Positions 32,334 to 40,809 of a DNA stretch of 64,000 nt are shown here, piece by piece. A program made the translations under genes and the position numbers. The stretch lies in assembly GCF_004363095.1 (NCBI RefSeq), contig NZ_SNYO01000004.1, positions 124,001-188,000 on the forward strand, in the 5' to 3' direction. This DNA is from Actinomycetospora succinea. GTDB lineage: Bacteria > Actinomycetota > Actinomycetes > Mycobacteriales > Pseudonocardiaceae. Positions within the stretch are counted from its first letter, which is position 1. Each line of letters opens with the position of its first letter. The notes beneath the pieces are model-generated. The model saw only the letters and a program-made list of their open reading frames with translations. It made no database searches and had not been told where the DNA came from.

Positions 32334-33566
32334 TCACTCGTCGTCCTGGGCGACCACGGCGTGCACGGCGCCGTCGGCCAGGCGCACGCGCAGGGCGTCG
32401 CCGGGCGAGGGCGTCTCCGCCGACCGCAGGACGGGCGCGTCCACGGCGCCACCGTGCTGCACGATCGCGTAGCCGCGGGCCAGCGTCGCCGCCGGGCCGA
32501 GGGCGGTGAGCGACGCGCGCAGGTGGCGGACGTCGGCCTCGCGGGCCACGAGCCCGGCCTCGAGCACCTGGCGGGCGCGGGCGCGCCGGGTCGCGACGGC
32601 GTCCTCGCGCGCGCTGACCGGGCCGAGCGGGTCGGCGAGCACCGGGCGCCGGCGCAGCGCGGCGATCCGGGCGTCCTCGCGCTCCACCCACGCGTGCAGG
32701 GCGCGATGGGCGCGGCGGCGCAGCTGGGCGAGGTGGGCGGTCTCCTCGGAGAGGTCGGGGACGATCCGCTTCGCGGCGTCGGTCGGGGTGGCGGCGCGGA
32801 CGTCGGCGACGTGGTCGACGAGCGGGGTGTCCGGCTCGTGCCCGATCGCCGAGACCACCGGCGTCCGGCACGCCGCCACGCCCCGGCAGAGCGCCTCGTC
32901 GGAGAACGGCAGCAGGTCCTCGACGCTGCCGCCGCCGCGCGCCAGGACGATCACGTCGACGTCCGGGTCGCGGTCCAGCGCGCCGAGTGCGTCGAGGATC
33001 TCGGGCACCGCCTGCGTCCCCTGCGTCGGCGTGTTGACCGTCCGGAAGCGCACGGCGGGCCAGCGGGACGTGGCGACGGTGACGACGTCGTGCTCGGCGG
33101 CGCTCGCCCGCGACGTGATGAGCCCGACGCAGCGCGGCAGCCGCGGCGGGCGGCGCTTGCGGCCCGGGTCGAACAGGCCCTCGGCGCCCAGCAGCGCGCG
33201 CAGCCGCTCGATGCGCGCGAGCAGCTCGCCGACCCCGACCGGGCGGATCTCGTCGACGCGCAGCGAGAGCGTGCCGCGGCCGAAGAAGTACGACGGCTTG
33301 CCGTGCACGACCACGCGCGCGCCCTCGGTCAGCGGCGGGACCGTGCCGCGCACCATGGACGTCGGCGCGGTCAGGCCCAGCGACACGTCGGCGGCGGGGT
33401 CGCGCAGCACGAGGAACGCCGTCTGCGAGCCCGGGCGGGCGGTGACCTGCGTGAGCTGCCCCTCGACCCACACCGCGCCGAGCCGGTCGATCCAGGCCTG
33501 GATCTTGCGCGCGACCGTGCGGACCGGCCAGGGCTCCTCGGCGCTGGTGGGCGGGGGCGTGCTCAC
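32334..33566 (-). CDS. xseA: Exonuclease VII large subunit
   Basis: The 410-residue protein has an N-terminal OB fold ([20 protein letters not shown]), the catalytic domain with [35 protein letters not shown] and [24 protein letters not shown], and a C-terminal coiled coil ending GYAIVQ. With XseB it forms exonuclease VII, acting on single-stranded DNA from both ends in repair. The start GTG 33566 abuts the stop of the upstream gene, implying one transcript. Confidence 0.95.
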   Translation of the reverse strand: MSTPPPTSAEEPWPVRTVARKIQAWIDRLGAVWVEGQLTQVTARPGSQTAFLVLRDPAADVSLGLTAPTSMVRGTVPPLTEGARVVVHGKPSYFFGRGTLSLRVDEIRPVGVGELLARIERLRALLGAEGLFDPGRKRRPPRLPRCVGLITSRASAAEHDVVTVATSRWPAVRFRTVNTPTQGTQAVPEILDALGALDRDPDVDVIVLARGGGSVEDLLPFSDEALCRGVAACRTPVVSAIGHEPDTPLVDHVADVRAATPTDAAKRIVPDLSEETAHLAQLRRRAHRALHAWVEREDARIAALRRRPVLADPLGPVSAREDAVATRRARARQVLEAGLVAREADVRHLRASLTALGPAATLARGYAIVQHGGAVDAPVLRSAETPSPGDALRVRLADGAVHAVVAQDDE

Positions 33567-34118
33567 CTACTGGGCGTTGAGGGTCGCGATCCGGTTGGTC
33601 AGCATCGTGACGAACGGCGGCCGGTTGGCGTGGGACTCCTCGAACGCGAGGAGGTCGGCCACCTCGTCCACCGACAGCGAGCGCAGCTTGCCGCGCAGCT
33701 GGGCGATCGTCATCGACTCGTAGCCGGGCAGCGTCGCCGGGCTCTGCTCGGCCGCGCGCGGCTTCGTGTGGCCGTTGACGCGGGGCGTGCTCGCGAGGTC
33801 GGTGTACTCGAGCGACGTGTCGTCGAGCTCGGGACGCTCCCAGGTGCCGGGGCGGGCCGGCGGCAGGGTGTCCGGCAGGTCGTCGTCGAAGCGGGCCCAC
33901 GAGGGCGCCTCCTCGACCGGCCGCGCCCCGTCGAGCGCGCTGTCGCCCTTGATCGCCAGCTCGGTAACGACCTGCTGCGCCCGCATCGACAGCTGCAGCA
34001 CCCGGCTGACGGCGGTGATGGGGAGACCGGCGACGGTGCGGGGGAGGTCCCGGGCCTCCTCCACGGCGGTGACGACCAGACCGGCGGCGACACGCACCGG
34101 GAACGGGAGCGAACTCAT
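33567..34118 (-). CDS. Lipid-droplet-associated-like protein (Rv1109c-like)
   Basis: The 183-residue protein has an N-terminal amphipathic region (SSLPFPVRVAAGLVVTAVEEARDLPRTVAGLPITAVSRVL), a Pro/Asp-rich middle, and the C-terminal motif GYESMTIAQLRGKLRSLSVD then DLLAFEESHANRPPFVTML. The order with xseA, xseB and ispH matches Rv1109c; related proteins are annotated as lipid-droplet associated. The biochemical function is unproven. ATG 34118 is chosen over a longer frame that would read through a repeat element. Confidence 0.78.
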   Translation of the reverse strand: MSSLPFPVRVAAGLVVTAVEEARDLPRTVAGLPITAVSRVLQLSMRAQQVVTELAIKGDSALDGARPVEEAPSWARFDDDLPDTLPPARPGTWERPELDDTSLEYTDLASTPRVNGHTKPRAAEQSPATLPGYESMTIAQLRGKLRSLSVDEVADLLAFEESHANRPPFVTMLTNRIATLNAQ

Positions 34119-34171
34119 GGGACACAGGGTGCCAGCAGCAGGCCGGTGATGTGTGGACGGCCACGACGGAG

Positions 34172-34219
34172 GGAGACGAAGCGCAGAGAGGGGAGCACGC
34201 CGATAGGGGAGCTCGACCC
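34172..34219 (+). repeat. Dispersed element, long variant (copy D)
   Basis: The ends GGAGACGAAGCG (34172-34183) and GGAGCTCGACCC (34208-34219) match the two 12-bp ends of the 27-bp element, but the 3-nt centre is replaced by 24 nt. It lies in the divergent intergene before ispH. Confidence 0.6.
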
Positions 34220-34261
34220 GTGATGCGGGCCGCACGCCCGGACCGTGACGCTCGTCGCCCG

Positions 34262-34273
34262 TAGGCTGGAGGT
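34262..34273 (+). promoter_or_regulatory. ispH -10 box and GGAGGT
   Basis: TAGGCT (34262-34267) directly joins GGAGGT (34268-34273) before ATG 34274. Either a leaderless start or a very close ribosome site would fit. Confidence 0.45.
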
Positions 34274-35272
34274 ATGTCCACTGAGCACCCCGGCGAGCAG
34301 ACCGCCGCGCAGACCGATGGCCTGCGCGTGCTGCTCGCGAAGCCCCGTGGCTACTGCGCCGGTGTCGACCGTGCCGTCGTGGCCGTCGAGAAGGCGCTCG
34401 AGACCTACGGCGCGCCGGTGTACGTCCGCAAGGAGATCGTGCACAACCGCCACGTCGTGAACACCCTCGCCGAGCGCGGCGCCGTGTTCGTCGAGGAGAC
34501 CGACCAGGTGCCCGAGGGCGCCACCGTCGTGTTCTCGGCGCACGGGGTCTCCCCGGCGGTGCACGCCGAGGCCGCGTCGCGCGAGCTGCGCACCGTCGAC
34601 GCCACGTGCCCGCTGGTCACGAAGGTGCACCAGGAGGCCAAGCGCTTCGCGCGCGACGACTTCGACATCCTGCTCATCGGCCACGAGGGCCACGAGGAGG
34701 TCGAGGGCACCGCCGGCGAGGCGCCCGACCACGTGCAGCTCGTCGACGGGCCGTCCGCGGTGCCGAACGTCACCGTCCGCGACCCCGAGAAGGTCATCTG
34801 GCTCTCCCAGACGACGCTCTCGGTCGACGAGACCCTCGAGACCGTGCGCGCCCTGCGCGAGCGCTTCCCGTCGCTGGCCGACCCGCCGTCCGACGACATC
34901 TGCTACGCCACCCAGAACCGCCAGGTCGCGGTGAAGCAGATGGCGCCCGAGTGCGACCTCGTGCTCGTCGTCGGCTCGCGCAACTCCTCCAACTCGGTGC
35001 GCCTCGTCGAGGTCGCGCTGCAGGCCGGCGCCAAGGACTCTCACCTCGTCGACCACGCCGGCGAGATCGACGAGGCGTGGCTCGAGGGCGTGCGCACCGT
35101 CGGCGTCACCAGCGGCGCCTCGGTGCCCGAGATCCTCGTCGGCGACGTCCTGCACTGGCTCGCCGAGCGCGGCTGGGGCGACGTCGAGGAGATCACCACC
35201 GCCAACGAGAAGCTGACCTTCTCGCTGCCCCGCGAGCTCAAGCGCGACATGAAGCCGCAGGCGGTCCGCTAG
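34274..35272 (+). CDS. ispH: 4-hydroxy-3-methylbut-2-enyl diphosphate reductase
   Basis: The 332-residue enzyme has the three cluster-ligating cysteines Cys28 ([11 protein letters not shown]), Cys112 (VDATCPLV) and Cys210 ([10 protein letters not shown]), plus HNRHVVN, SAHGVSP and [11 protein letters not shown]. This [4Fe-4S] enzyme makes IPP and DMAPP in the last step of the MEP pathway. These feed the Z-prenyl synthase at 18.8 kb among others. Synteny matches lytB2 (Rv1110). Confidence 0.96.
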   Translation: MSTEHPGEQTAAQTDGLRVLLAKPRGYCAGVDRAVVAVEKALETYGAPVYVRKEIVHNRHVVNTLAERGAVFVEETDQVPEGATVVFSAHGVSPAVHAEAASRELRTVDATCPLVTKVHQEAKRFARDDFDILLIGHEGHEEVEGTAGEAPDHVQLVDGPSAVPNVTVRDPEKVIWLSQTTLSVDETLETVRALRERFPSLADPPSDDICYATQNRQVAVKQMAPECDLVLVVGSRNSSNSVRLVEVALQAGAKDSHLVDHAGEIDEAWLEGVRTVGVTSGASVPEILVGDVLHWLAERGWGDVEEITTANEKLTFSLPRELKRDMKPQAVR

Positions 35273-35326
35273 CGCTGTCCTCGGCCGGGCGTTGTCCTCG
35301 GCGCGCGGGCGCCGCACAGTGTCCCC

Positions 35327-36400
35327 GTGCTGCTGGCCCTGACCCTGCTCACCGGGGGTGCGCTGCTCACCCTGGTGCTCGGGGTGGCCGGTGGCGACCC
35401 GGTGGCGGTCCTCCCGCTCGGCGTCGCGTTCGCGCTGCTGGCGACGCTCGGGTTCCGCTGGGTGCTCGCCCGCGGGCAGCGGTGGTGGTCGGCAGCCCAC
35501 GTCCTCGTCGGGCTGGTGCTCGCGTCGGTGGTGTTCGCGCTCGCGCCCGGCGTCGGCGGGACGCTCTTCCTCGTCGTGCTGGTCAGCGAGTGCGTGCTGC
35601 TCCTACCGCTGCCCGTCACCGTCGTCGTGATCGCGATGGTGCCGATGGTGCACACCGGGATGCCGCTGGTCGACGGCCTGCGTGAGGGCCTCGGCACGCT
35701 CGTCGCGGTGGTGTTCGCGGCCGTCGTCACCGAGCTGCTGCGCCGCGAGCAGGCGATGCGCCGCGAGCTCACGGCCGCGCAGGAGCAGGTCGAGCGCCTC
35801 GCCGCGGCGCAGGAGCGCAACCGGCTCGCCCGCGACATCCACGACGGCCTCGGGCACTCGCTCACCGTCATCGGGATGCAGCTCCAGGCGGCACGCGCGC
35901 TGGTGGAGAGCGGGTCGGGCGACGTCGACGAGGTCCTCGCGAAGGCCCAGCACCAGTCGCGGGAGGCGCTCGCCGAGGTCCGGCGCTCGATCGGGACCCT
36001 GCGCGAGCCCCGCGAGACGCCGCCGCTGGCCACGGCGCTGCAGGATCTCGCGGCCGAGAGCTCGGCGGCGGGGGTGCCGACGCGCCTGACCGTCGAGGGC
36101 GACGAGCGCCCCCTGTCCGCGGCCGCCCGCGAGGCGCTGTTCCGGACCGCGCAGGAGGGCCTGACCAACGTGCGCAAGCACGCCGGCGCGAGTCGCGCCG
36201 AGGTCGTCCTCGACTACGCGGCCGGCGCGGTGCGGGTGGAGGTCCGCGACGACGGGCGGGGTGCCCTCGCCGGCGGCTCCGGGGGTGACGGCGTCGGTCT
36301 GCTGGGTCTGCGCGAACGCGCGGAGGAGCTGGGCGGCACCCTCTCGCTCGGGCCGGGCGCCGACGGTGGCTGCGCGCTGCGGGTGGAGGTGCCGGCGTGA
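35327..36400 (+). CDS. NarL-family sensor histidine kinase
   Basis: The 357-residue protein has an N-terminal multi-helix membrane region (about 1-135), a HisKA_3 dimerisation domain with His172 in ARDIHDGLGHSLT, and a HATPase_c domain (AQEGLTNVRKHAGAS, then DDGRGALAGG and GVGLLGLRERAEELGG). It autophosphorylates on His172 and passes phosphate to the next gene's product; the genes overlap by 4 nt (GTGA). The signal is unknown; no extracellular sensor domain is seen, so it may sense a membrane state. Confidence 0.92.
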   Translation: MLLALTLLTGGALLTLVLGVAGGDPVAVLPLGVAFALLATLGFRWVLARGQRWWSAAHVLVGLVLASVVFALAPGVGGTLFLVVLVSECVLLLPLPVTVVVIAMVPMVHTGMPLVDGLREGLGTLVAVVFAAVVTELLRREQAMRRELTAAQEQVERLAAAQERNRLARDIHDGLGHSLTVIGMQLQAARALVESGSGDVDEVLAKAQHQSREALAEVRRSIGTLREPRETPPLATALQDLAAESSAAGVPTRLTVEGDERPLSAAAREALFRTAQEGLTNVRKHAGASRAEVVLDYAAGAVRVEVRDDGRGALAGGSGGDGVGLLGLRERAEELGGTLSLGPGADGGCALRVEVPA

Positions 36401-37059
36401 CGTCCTCTCCCGTCCGCGTGCTCCTCGTCGACGACCAGGCCCTGTTCCGCGAGGCCCTCGCGACGCTGCTGGGGGTGCGCGACGACGTCGTCGTGGTCGG
36501 CGAGGCGGGCGACGGCGAGGAGGCGCTGCGCCGGGTCGCGGAGCTCGCTCCCGAGGTGGTGCTCATGGACCTGCGCATGCCGGTGCTCGACGGGGTCGGG
36601 GCGACGCGGCGCCTGCACGTCGAGCACCCCGGGGTGCGGGTCATCGCGCTGACCACGTTCGACGACGACGAGGACGTCTTCGCCGCCCTGCGCGCCGGCG
36701 CGGTCGGCTACCTGCTCAAGGACGTCCCCTCCGCCCGCCTGGTGGAGGCCGTGCTCACCGCGGCGGCCGGGGGCTCGGTGCTCGACCCGTCGGTGGCCGC
36801 CAAGGTGGTCGCCCGCGTGGCGCGCCTGCCCGCCGACGAGCCGGTGCCGCGGGCCCAGCCGCTGGTCGTGCCGCTCTCCGAGCGCGAGGCCGACGTGCTG
36901 CGCCTGCTCGCCGACGGCCGCAGCAACCGCGAGATCGCGCGCACCCTGCACCTCGCCGAGGGCACGGTGAAGAACCACGTGACGAACGTGCTCGGCAAGC
37001 TCGGGGCCCGCGACCGCACGCAGGCCGCGCTGCGCGCCCGGGCGCTCGACCTGCTCTGA
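36397..37059 (+). CDS. LuxR/NarL-family response regulator
   Basis: The 220-residue protein has a receiver domain (VLLVDDQALFRE; phospho-acceptor Asp58 in VLMDLRMPVLDG; GAVGYLLKD with Lys) and a C-terminal LuxR helix-turn-helix (LSEREADVLRLLADGRSNRE, then VKNHVTNVLGKL). It pairs with the kinase it overlaps. The likely first target is the adjacent membrane protein gene 98 nt downstream, a common arrangement, but no binding site is identified. Confidence 0.93.
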   Translation: MTSSPVRVLLVDDQALFREALATLLGVRDDVVVVGEAGDGEEALRRVAELAPEVVLMDLRMPVLDGVGATRRLHVEHPGVRVIALTTFDDDEDVFAALRAGAVGYLLKDVPSARLVEAVLTAAAGGSVLDPSVAAKVVARVARLPADEPVPRAQPLVVPLSEREADVLRLLADGRSNREIARTLHLAEGTVKNHVTNVLGKLGARDRTQAALRARALDLL

Positions 37060-37157
37060 GGTCGTGACCCCGGGCATGACCTTCGGCACGTCAGCGCCGG
37101 GGCGTCCCTCGCGATGCTCGTCCACGTCGCCATCCCGGCCTCGTGGAAGGACCCACC

Positions 37158-37550
37158 ATGACCGCGCTCACCGCCCCTCCCCGTCCGCTCCGCCGCCGCG
37201 CGCTGCGCTTCGCCGGCCACTACCTCGAGATGGTGGCGGCGATGGTCGTCGGCATGATGCTGCTCGCCCCGCTCTGGCCGGAGGCCTGGACCGCGCGCCC
37301 GGACGTCGGCGCCCTGGTCATGGCGGCGGACATGACCATCGGCATGGCGCTCTGGATGGCCGTCCGCCGGCACACCGCCCGCCAGATCACGGAGATGTCG
37401 GCGGCGATGTGCGCGCCGTTCGTCCTGGGCCTCGTGCCCTACTGGCTCGGGCTGATCACCGGCGAGACGCTCATGATCGCCGGTCACGTCCTGATGTTCG
37501 TGACCATGCTCGCCGCGATGCTGTGGCGCCGCGACGAGTACGCGCACTGA
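37158..37550 (+). CDS. Multi-pass membrane protein next to the two-component system
   Basis: The 130-residue protein starts at ATG 37158 behind GGAAGGA. Four hydrophobic helices (YLEMVAAMVVGMMLLAPLW, ALVMAADMTIGMALWM, ITEMSAAMCAPFVLGLVPYW, LMIAGHVLMFVTMLAAMLW) are strikingly Met-rich. Similar proteins beside NarL-type systems have been labelled FliP-like, but no other flagellar gene is here and that name is probably wrong. The Met-rich helices might suggest metal or redox contact. I infer a sensor partner or an output of the two-component system. Confidence 0.7.
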   Translation: MTALTAPPRPLRRRALRFAGHYLEMVAAMVVGMMLLAPLWPEAWTARPDVGALVMAADMTIGMALWMAVRRHTARQITEMSAAMCAPFVLGLVPYWLGLITGETLMIAGHVLMFVTMLAAMLWRRDEYAH

Positions 37551-37567
37551 GGTCCGGGGCCCGGGCG

Positions 37568-38569
37568 TCAGCGGGGGCCGTCGGGCCCGTCGACGCGGCG
37601 GGGGACGCGGCGGACGCCGGGCCCGAACTCGTCGTCCGGGTCGTCGGGACGCACCGGTCGGCCGCGCTCCTCGGCGGGCCGCCGTCGCTCGTCGCGCGCC
37701 GGCCGGGCCTCGATGGACACGCGACGCGGCTTGTCGCGGTCACGGGGGACGCGGTCGCGGGGGTCGCGGTCGCGCGGGTCCCGGTCGCGGGGGTCCCGGT
37801 CGCGGGGGTCCCGGTCGCGCGGGTCCCGGTCGCGCGGGTCCCGGTCGCGCGGGTCCCGGTCGCGCGGGTCCCGGTCGCGGGGGTCGCGGTCACGGGGCGG
37901 CCGGTCGCGGTCGCGAGGGTCCCGGTCGCGGGGGTCGCGGTCGCGGGGGTCGCGGTCGCGCGGCGGCCGGTCGCGGGGGTCGCGCTCCTTCGGCGGGCGG
38001 TCGCGGGGGTCGCGGTCCTTCGGCGGCCGGTCCCGGGGCCCGCGGTCGCGCGGCGGGCGCTCCCGCAGGGGTCGGTCGCGGGGATCGGGGCGGCCGTCGG
38101 GGTCGAGGTCGTCGTCCGCGCGCCGCCAGGGCTCGACGCGCGAGCGGATGAACCCGAGCGCGAGGCAGATCGCCGTGGTCACCGCGAGCGTGGGGAAGGC
38201 GTTGACCAGCGGGCCGCCGACGGCGAGCAGGGTCGACGCGAGGCCGCCGGAGCGGGGCAGCGACCCGGTCGCCGCGACCACGGCGGGCACACCCACCGCC
38301 AGCAGCAGCGGCGGCTGCACGAGCGGGACGAACAGCGAGTCGCGCCGGGCCCAGGCCGTCGCGAGGATGCAGCCGCCGGCGAAGCAGGCGGTGAACACGA
38401 CACCGAGCTCACCGGAGGCGAGCATGTCGATGACCAGGCCGGCGCCGGACAGGACCCCGGCGAGCAGCAGCGATCCCCACCACCGCAGCCCGCGCAGTGA
38501 CCGCACGACGGAGCGCTCGCCGGGGCCGACGGCCCCGACGCCTGCGGCGTCCTCCCGTGTACTGGTCAC
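37568..38569 (-). CDS. DUF6542-like membrane protein with DPRDR-repeat tail
   Basis: The 333-residue protein has four hydrophobic helices (about 30-140, including [20 protein letters not shown] and TLAVTTAICLALGFI). A long cytoplasmic tail (about 155-290) is built from repeated five-residue units DPRDR/PPRDR, then a basic end. The helices match the DUF6542-type protein found next to ispH in mycobacteria and relatives (Rv1111c). The repeat alternates acid, Pro and Arg and is certainly disordered; it may make condensates or bind RNA or acidic polymers. Its length is likely to vary between strains because it is tandem DNA. Confidence 0.8.
   Translation of the reverse strand: MTSTREDAAGVGAVGPGERSVVRSLRGLRWWGSLLLAGVLSGAGLVIDMLASGELGVVFTACFAGGCILATAWARRDSLFVPLVQPPLLLAVGVPAVVAATGSLPRSGGLASTLLAVGGPLVNAFPTLAVTTAICLALGFIRSRVEPWRRADDDLDPDGRPDPRDRPLRERPPRDRGPRDRPPKDRDPRDRPPKERDPRDRPPRDRDPRDRDPRDRDPRDRDRPPRDRDPRDRDPRDRDPRDRDPRDRDPRDRDPRDRDPRDRDPRDRDPRDRVPRDRDKPRRVSIEARPARDERRRPAEERGRPVRPDDPDDEFGPGVRRVPRRVDGPDGPR
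37735..38060. repeat. 15-bp tandem repeat encoding DPRDR units
   Basis: Units close to GGGTCCCGGTCGCGC (with G/C variants) run through 37745-37960, then more diverged copies. They encode about 20 DPRDR-like pentapeptides on the minus strand. The period is 15 bp, with unit-to-unit identity highest in the middle. Confidence 0.9.
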
Positions 38570-38999
38570 CCCTCAACGCTAGCGGTCGGCTGATCGCCGA
38601 CCGTCCAGCCGCCACCGACCCCGGCGATCTCCGTGACGTGGACCACCCGATCGGCGCTGGGCACCGTTCGGTGGAGTGCGGAACGACAGCACGGCCGTGG
38701 CCGGGCGTCCGCGACCGCACGCAGGCGGGCGACTCCTCGGTGAGGATGGTTCGGTTTCCGAAAAGCTTCCGCCAGAGCGAGGACGTGCCCGGCGAGCGCG
38801 AGGTTCTCGGCTCGTCGCTGCGACCTCCCCGAATCGACGACGAGACATAGACCCAAGATCGCATCGAGACCGACCGTCCGACTCGACGCGATCATGCGCA
38901 TAGGTCGGCCGGGACCCTCGTTCCGAGACCCGGGCGAGAGTGGTCCTGCCACGAGCTCGTGTCCTTGCCGTCCTACGGCCTCGACCCGTCGGACACGCT
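38570..38999. other. Long intergenic region with a palindromic repeat
   Basis: 430 nt downstream of rmuC and upstream of the DPRDR gene. It includes TTCGG-TTT-CCGAA (near 38752), an AT-richer patch, and the dispersed palindromic repeat at 38844-38905. No gene is recognised; frames reading across are atypical. Confidence 0.45.
38844..38905. repeat. Dispersed palindromic repeat, copy 1
   Basis: It shares GACATAG, CAAGATCGCATCGAGACC, GACCGTC and GACTCGACGCGATC with 50568-50627. GATCGCATCGAG and CTCGACGCGATC form a 12-bp arm pair with one mismatch. Confidence 0.8.
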
Positions 39000-40181
39000 C
39001 TAGGCGTCCTCCGCCGCGTCGTGCGCGGGCGAGCGGGGCCGGCGTTCGATCTGGTCCGGGCTCTCCAGGTCGGCGGTGGTGACCGAGAGGTCGGTGAACC
39101 GGCGGGCGCTGACCAGCACCCGCGACTCCAGCGAGCTCACCGTCTCGTTGAACGAGCGCACGCTGCCGTCGAGGGACCGCCCGAGGCGGGCGAGGTGACC
39201 CGCGAGCGTCGCGATGCGCCCGTGCAGCTCCCGCCCGAGCGCGTGCACCTCGGCGGCGTTGCGGGCCAGCGCCTCCTGCCGCCACGCGTAGGCGACCGTG
39301 CGCAGCAGGGCCATGAGCGTCGTCGGGGTGGCGATGACGACGTCGCTGCCGAACGCGTGCTCGAGCAGCGTGGGGTCGGCCTCGAGCGCGGCGGACAGGA
39401 ACACCTCGCCCGGCACGAACATCACGACGAACTCGGGCGTCGGGTCGAAGCGCCGCCAGTAGGCCTTGGCCCCGAGCGTGTCGACGTGGGCGCGGACCTG
39501 CTTGGCGTGCGCCGCGACCCGCTCGCGCCGCGCGGTGTCGTCGCGGGCCTCGGTGGACTCGAGGTAGGCGGTGAACGGGACCTTCGCGTCGACGACGACC
39601 TGCTTGCCGCCCGCGAGGTGCACCACGAGGTCGGGCCGCTGCGCGCCGTCGTCGCCCCCACGGGCGTGGGCCTGGCGGGTGAAGTCGCAGTGCTCGACCA
39701 TGCCCGCGAGGTCGACGACCCGCTCCAGCTGCAGCTCGCCCCACCGCCCCCGCACGTGCGGGGCGCGCAGGGCGCCGACCAGCGCGCGCGTCTCGCCCGC
39801 CACGCCCTGCGCGCTCGCCGCGACCGCCCCGACCTGCTCGCGCAGCGAGGCGAACGCCGCCTCCCGCTCGCGCTCGGCGCCGGCCATCTGGCGCTCCATG
39901 CGCCCGAGCGCCGTCGACACCGGCTCGAGCACGCGGTCGAGCGCGTCGGTGGAGGCGGCCGTCGCCGCCGGGACCAGCGCCCGCTCGCGGTCGCCGGCCC
40001 CGCGCCGCTCGGCGTGGAGCTCGGCCCGGGCGGCCGCCACCTCCGCTCCCGCCCGCCGGACGGCCTCGGACACCGCGGCGTCGCGCCACGCCCGGGCGAG
40101 GCGCAGCGCCACCCACGCCCCGATCACCGCGCCCAGCACGAGGCCCACGAGCAGCCCGGCCAGCACCCCGTCGATGGTCAT
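39000..40181 (-). CDS. rmuC: DNA recombination protein RmuC
   Basis: The 393-residue protein has an N-terminal membrane helix (VLAGLLVGLVLGAVIGAWVAL), a coiled coil (about 35-130), and the RmuC nuclease-like domain with RGRWGELQLERVVDLAGM, RPDLVVHLAGGKQVVVDAKVP and MFVPGEVFLSAAL. RmuC proteins suppress inversions at short repeats and limit recombination by an unclear route. A short acidic/basic tail ends the protein. It is followed by a palindromic-repeat intergene. Confidence 0.92.
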   Translation of the reverse strand: MTIDGVLAGLLVGLVLGAVIGAWVALRLARAWRDAAVSEAVRRAGAEVAAARAELHAERRGAGDRERALVPAATAASTDALDRVLEPVSTALGRMERQMAGAEREREAAFASLREQVGAVAASAQGVAGETRALVGALRAPHVRGRWGELQLERVVDLAGMVEHCDFTRQAHARGGDDGAQRPDLVVHLAGGKQVVVDAKVPFTAYLESTEARDDTARRERVAAHAKQVRAHVDTLGAKAYWRRFDPTPEFVVMFVPGEVFLSAALEADPTLLEHAFGSDVVIATPTTLMALLRTVAYAWRQEALARNAAEVHALGRELHGRIATLAGHLARLGRSLDGSVRSFNETVSSLESRVLVSARRFTDLSVTTADLESPDQIERRPRSPAHDAAEDA

Positions 40182-40196
40182 GGCCGTGAGGATGGA

Positions 40197-40724
40197 TCAC
40201 ACCCCCGACACCGCTGTCTCCTCGGGCAGCCACGACTTCTCCATCATGAGCAGCCGGTCCTTGATCTCGAGCCCCCAGCGGTAGCCGCCCAGCCCGCCGC
40301 CGCGGCGCAGCACCCGGTGGCAGGGCACGAAGAGCGTCGCCGCGTTGTGCACGCACGCCCGCGCGGCCAGCCGGTGTCCCCGCGGGTGGCCCGCCGCGGC
40401 CGCGAGCTCGCCGTAGGTCGTCGGGTGACCCGCCGGGACGAGCCGCAGCCGGTCCCAGATCGCCGTCGTCGCCGGCCCGCTGATCTGGCGAACCGGGACC
40501 GCCGCGGCGGGCGCCGGGTCCCCGTCGTGGAACGCCGTCACCGCCGCCGTCACCGGGCCGAGGTCGGCGCGGCGCGCGGGATCGGTCGGGCGGATGTCGG
40601 CGTGGACGAGGGCGAGGAGGGCGTCGACGTCGTCGGTCCAGCCGGACGCGAGCACGACGCCGTCGTCGTCGACGACTGCGGTGAACGGGCCGAGCGTGGT
40701 GGGGATCGTGGCGTGAGCGGGCAC
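40197..40724 (-). CDS. ogt: Methylated-DNA-[protein]-cysteine S-methyltransferase
   Basis: The 175-residue protein has the alkyl-acceptor motif VPCHRVLRRGGGLGGYRWGLEIK, preceded by helix-turn-helix residues (PTTYGELAAAAGHPRG, RACVHNAA). The Cys in PCHRV takes the methyl group from O6-methylguanine or O4-methylthymine. GTG 40724 has GGAGG 5 nt upstream and is preferred to the longer frame that would enter ychF. It is divergent from ychF and precedes rmuC by 15 nt on the same strand, making a two-gene repair unit. Confidence 0.9.
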   Translation of the reverse strand: MPAHATIPTTLGPFTAVVDDDGVVLASGWTDDVDALLALVHADIRPTDPARRADLGPVTAAVTAFHDGDPAPAAAVPVRQISGPATTAIWDRLRLVPAGHPTTYGELAAAAGHPRGHRLAARACVHNAATLFVPCHRVLRRGGGLGGYRWGLEIKDRLLMMEKSWLPEETAVSGV

Positions 40725-40809
40725 GGGAGCCTCCGGGGTGAGAACGCTGTCACCCTGGTTGGACGCCGCCGGGGCCCGTCCGGATCCCTCGCTGGCAGAC
40801 TGGGATCCC

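Noticed and set aside
34119-34235. N-terminal extension of the Rv1109c-like gene
   Set aside because: The extension would be encoded by the dispersed repeat and lacks a ribosome site; ATG 34118 fits homologues.
37158-37550. FliP-like flagellar annotation
   Set aside because: No flagellar genes nearby and motifs do not fit FliP; treated as a membrane partner of the two-component system.
37735-38060. Possible CRISPR array because of regular repeats
   Set aside because: The 15-bp units lack unique spacers and are translated as DPRDR; no cas genes nearby.
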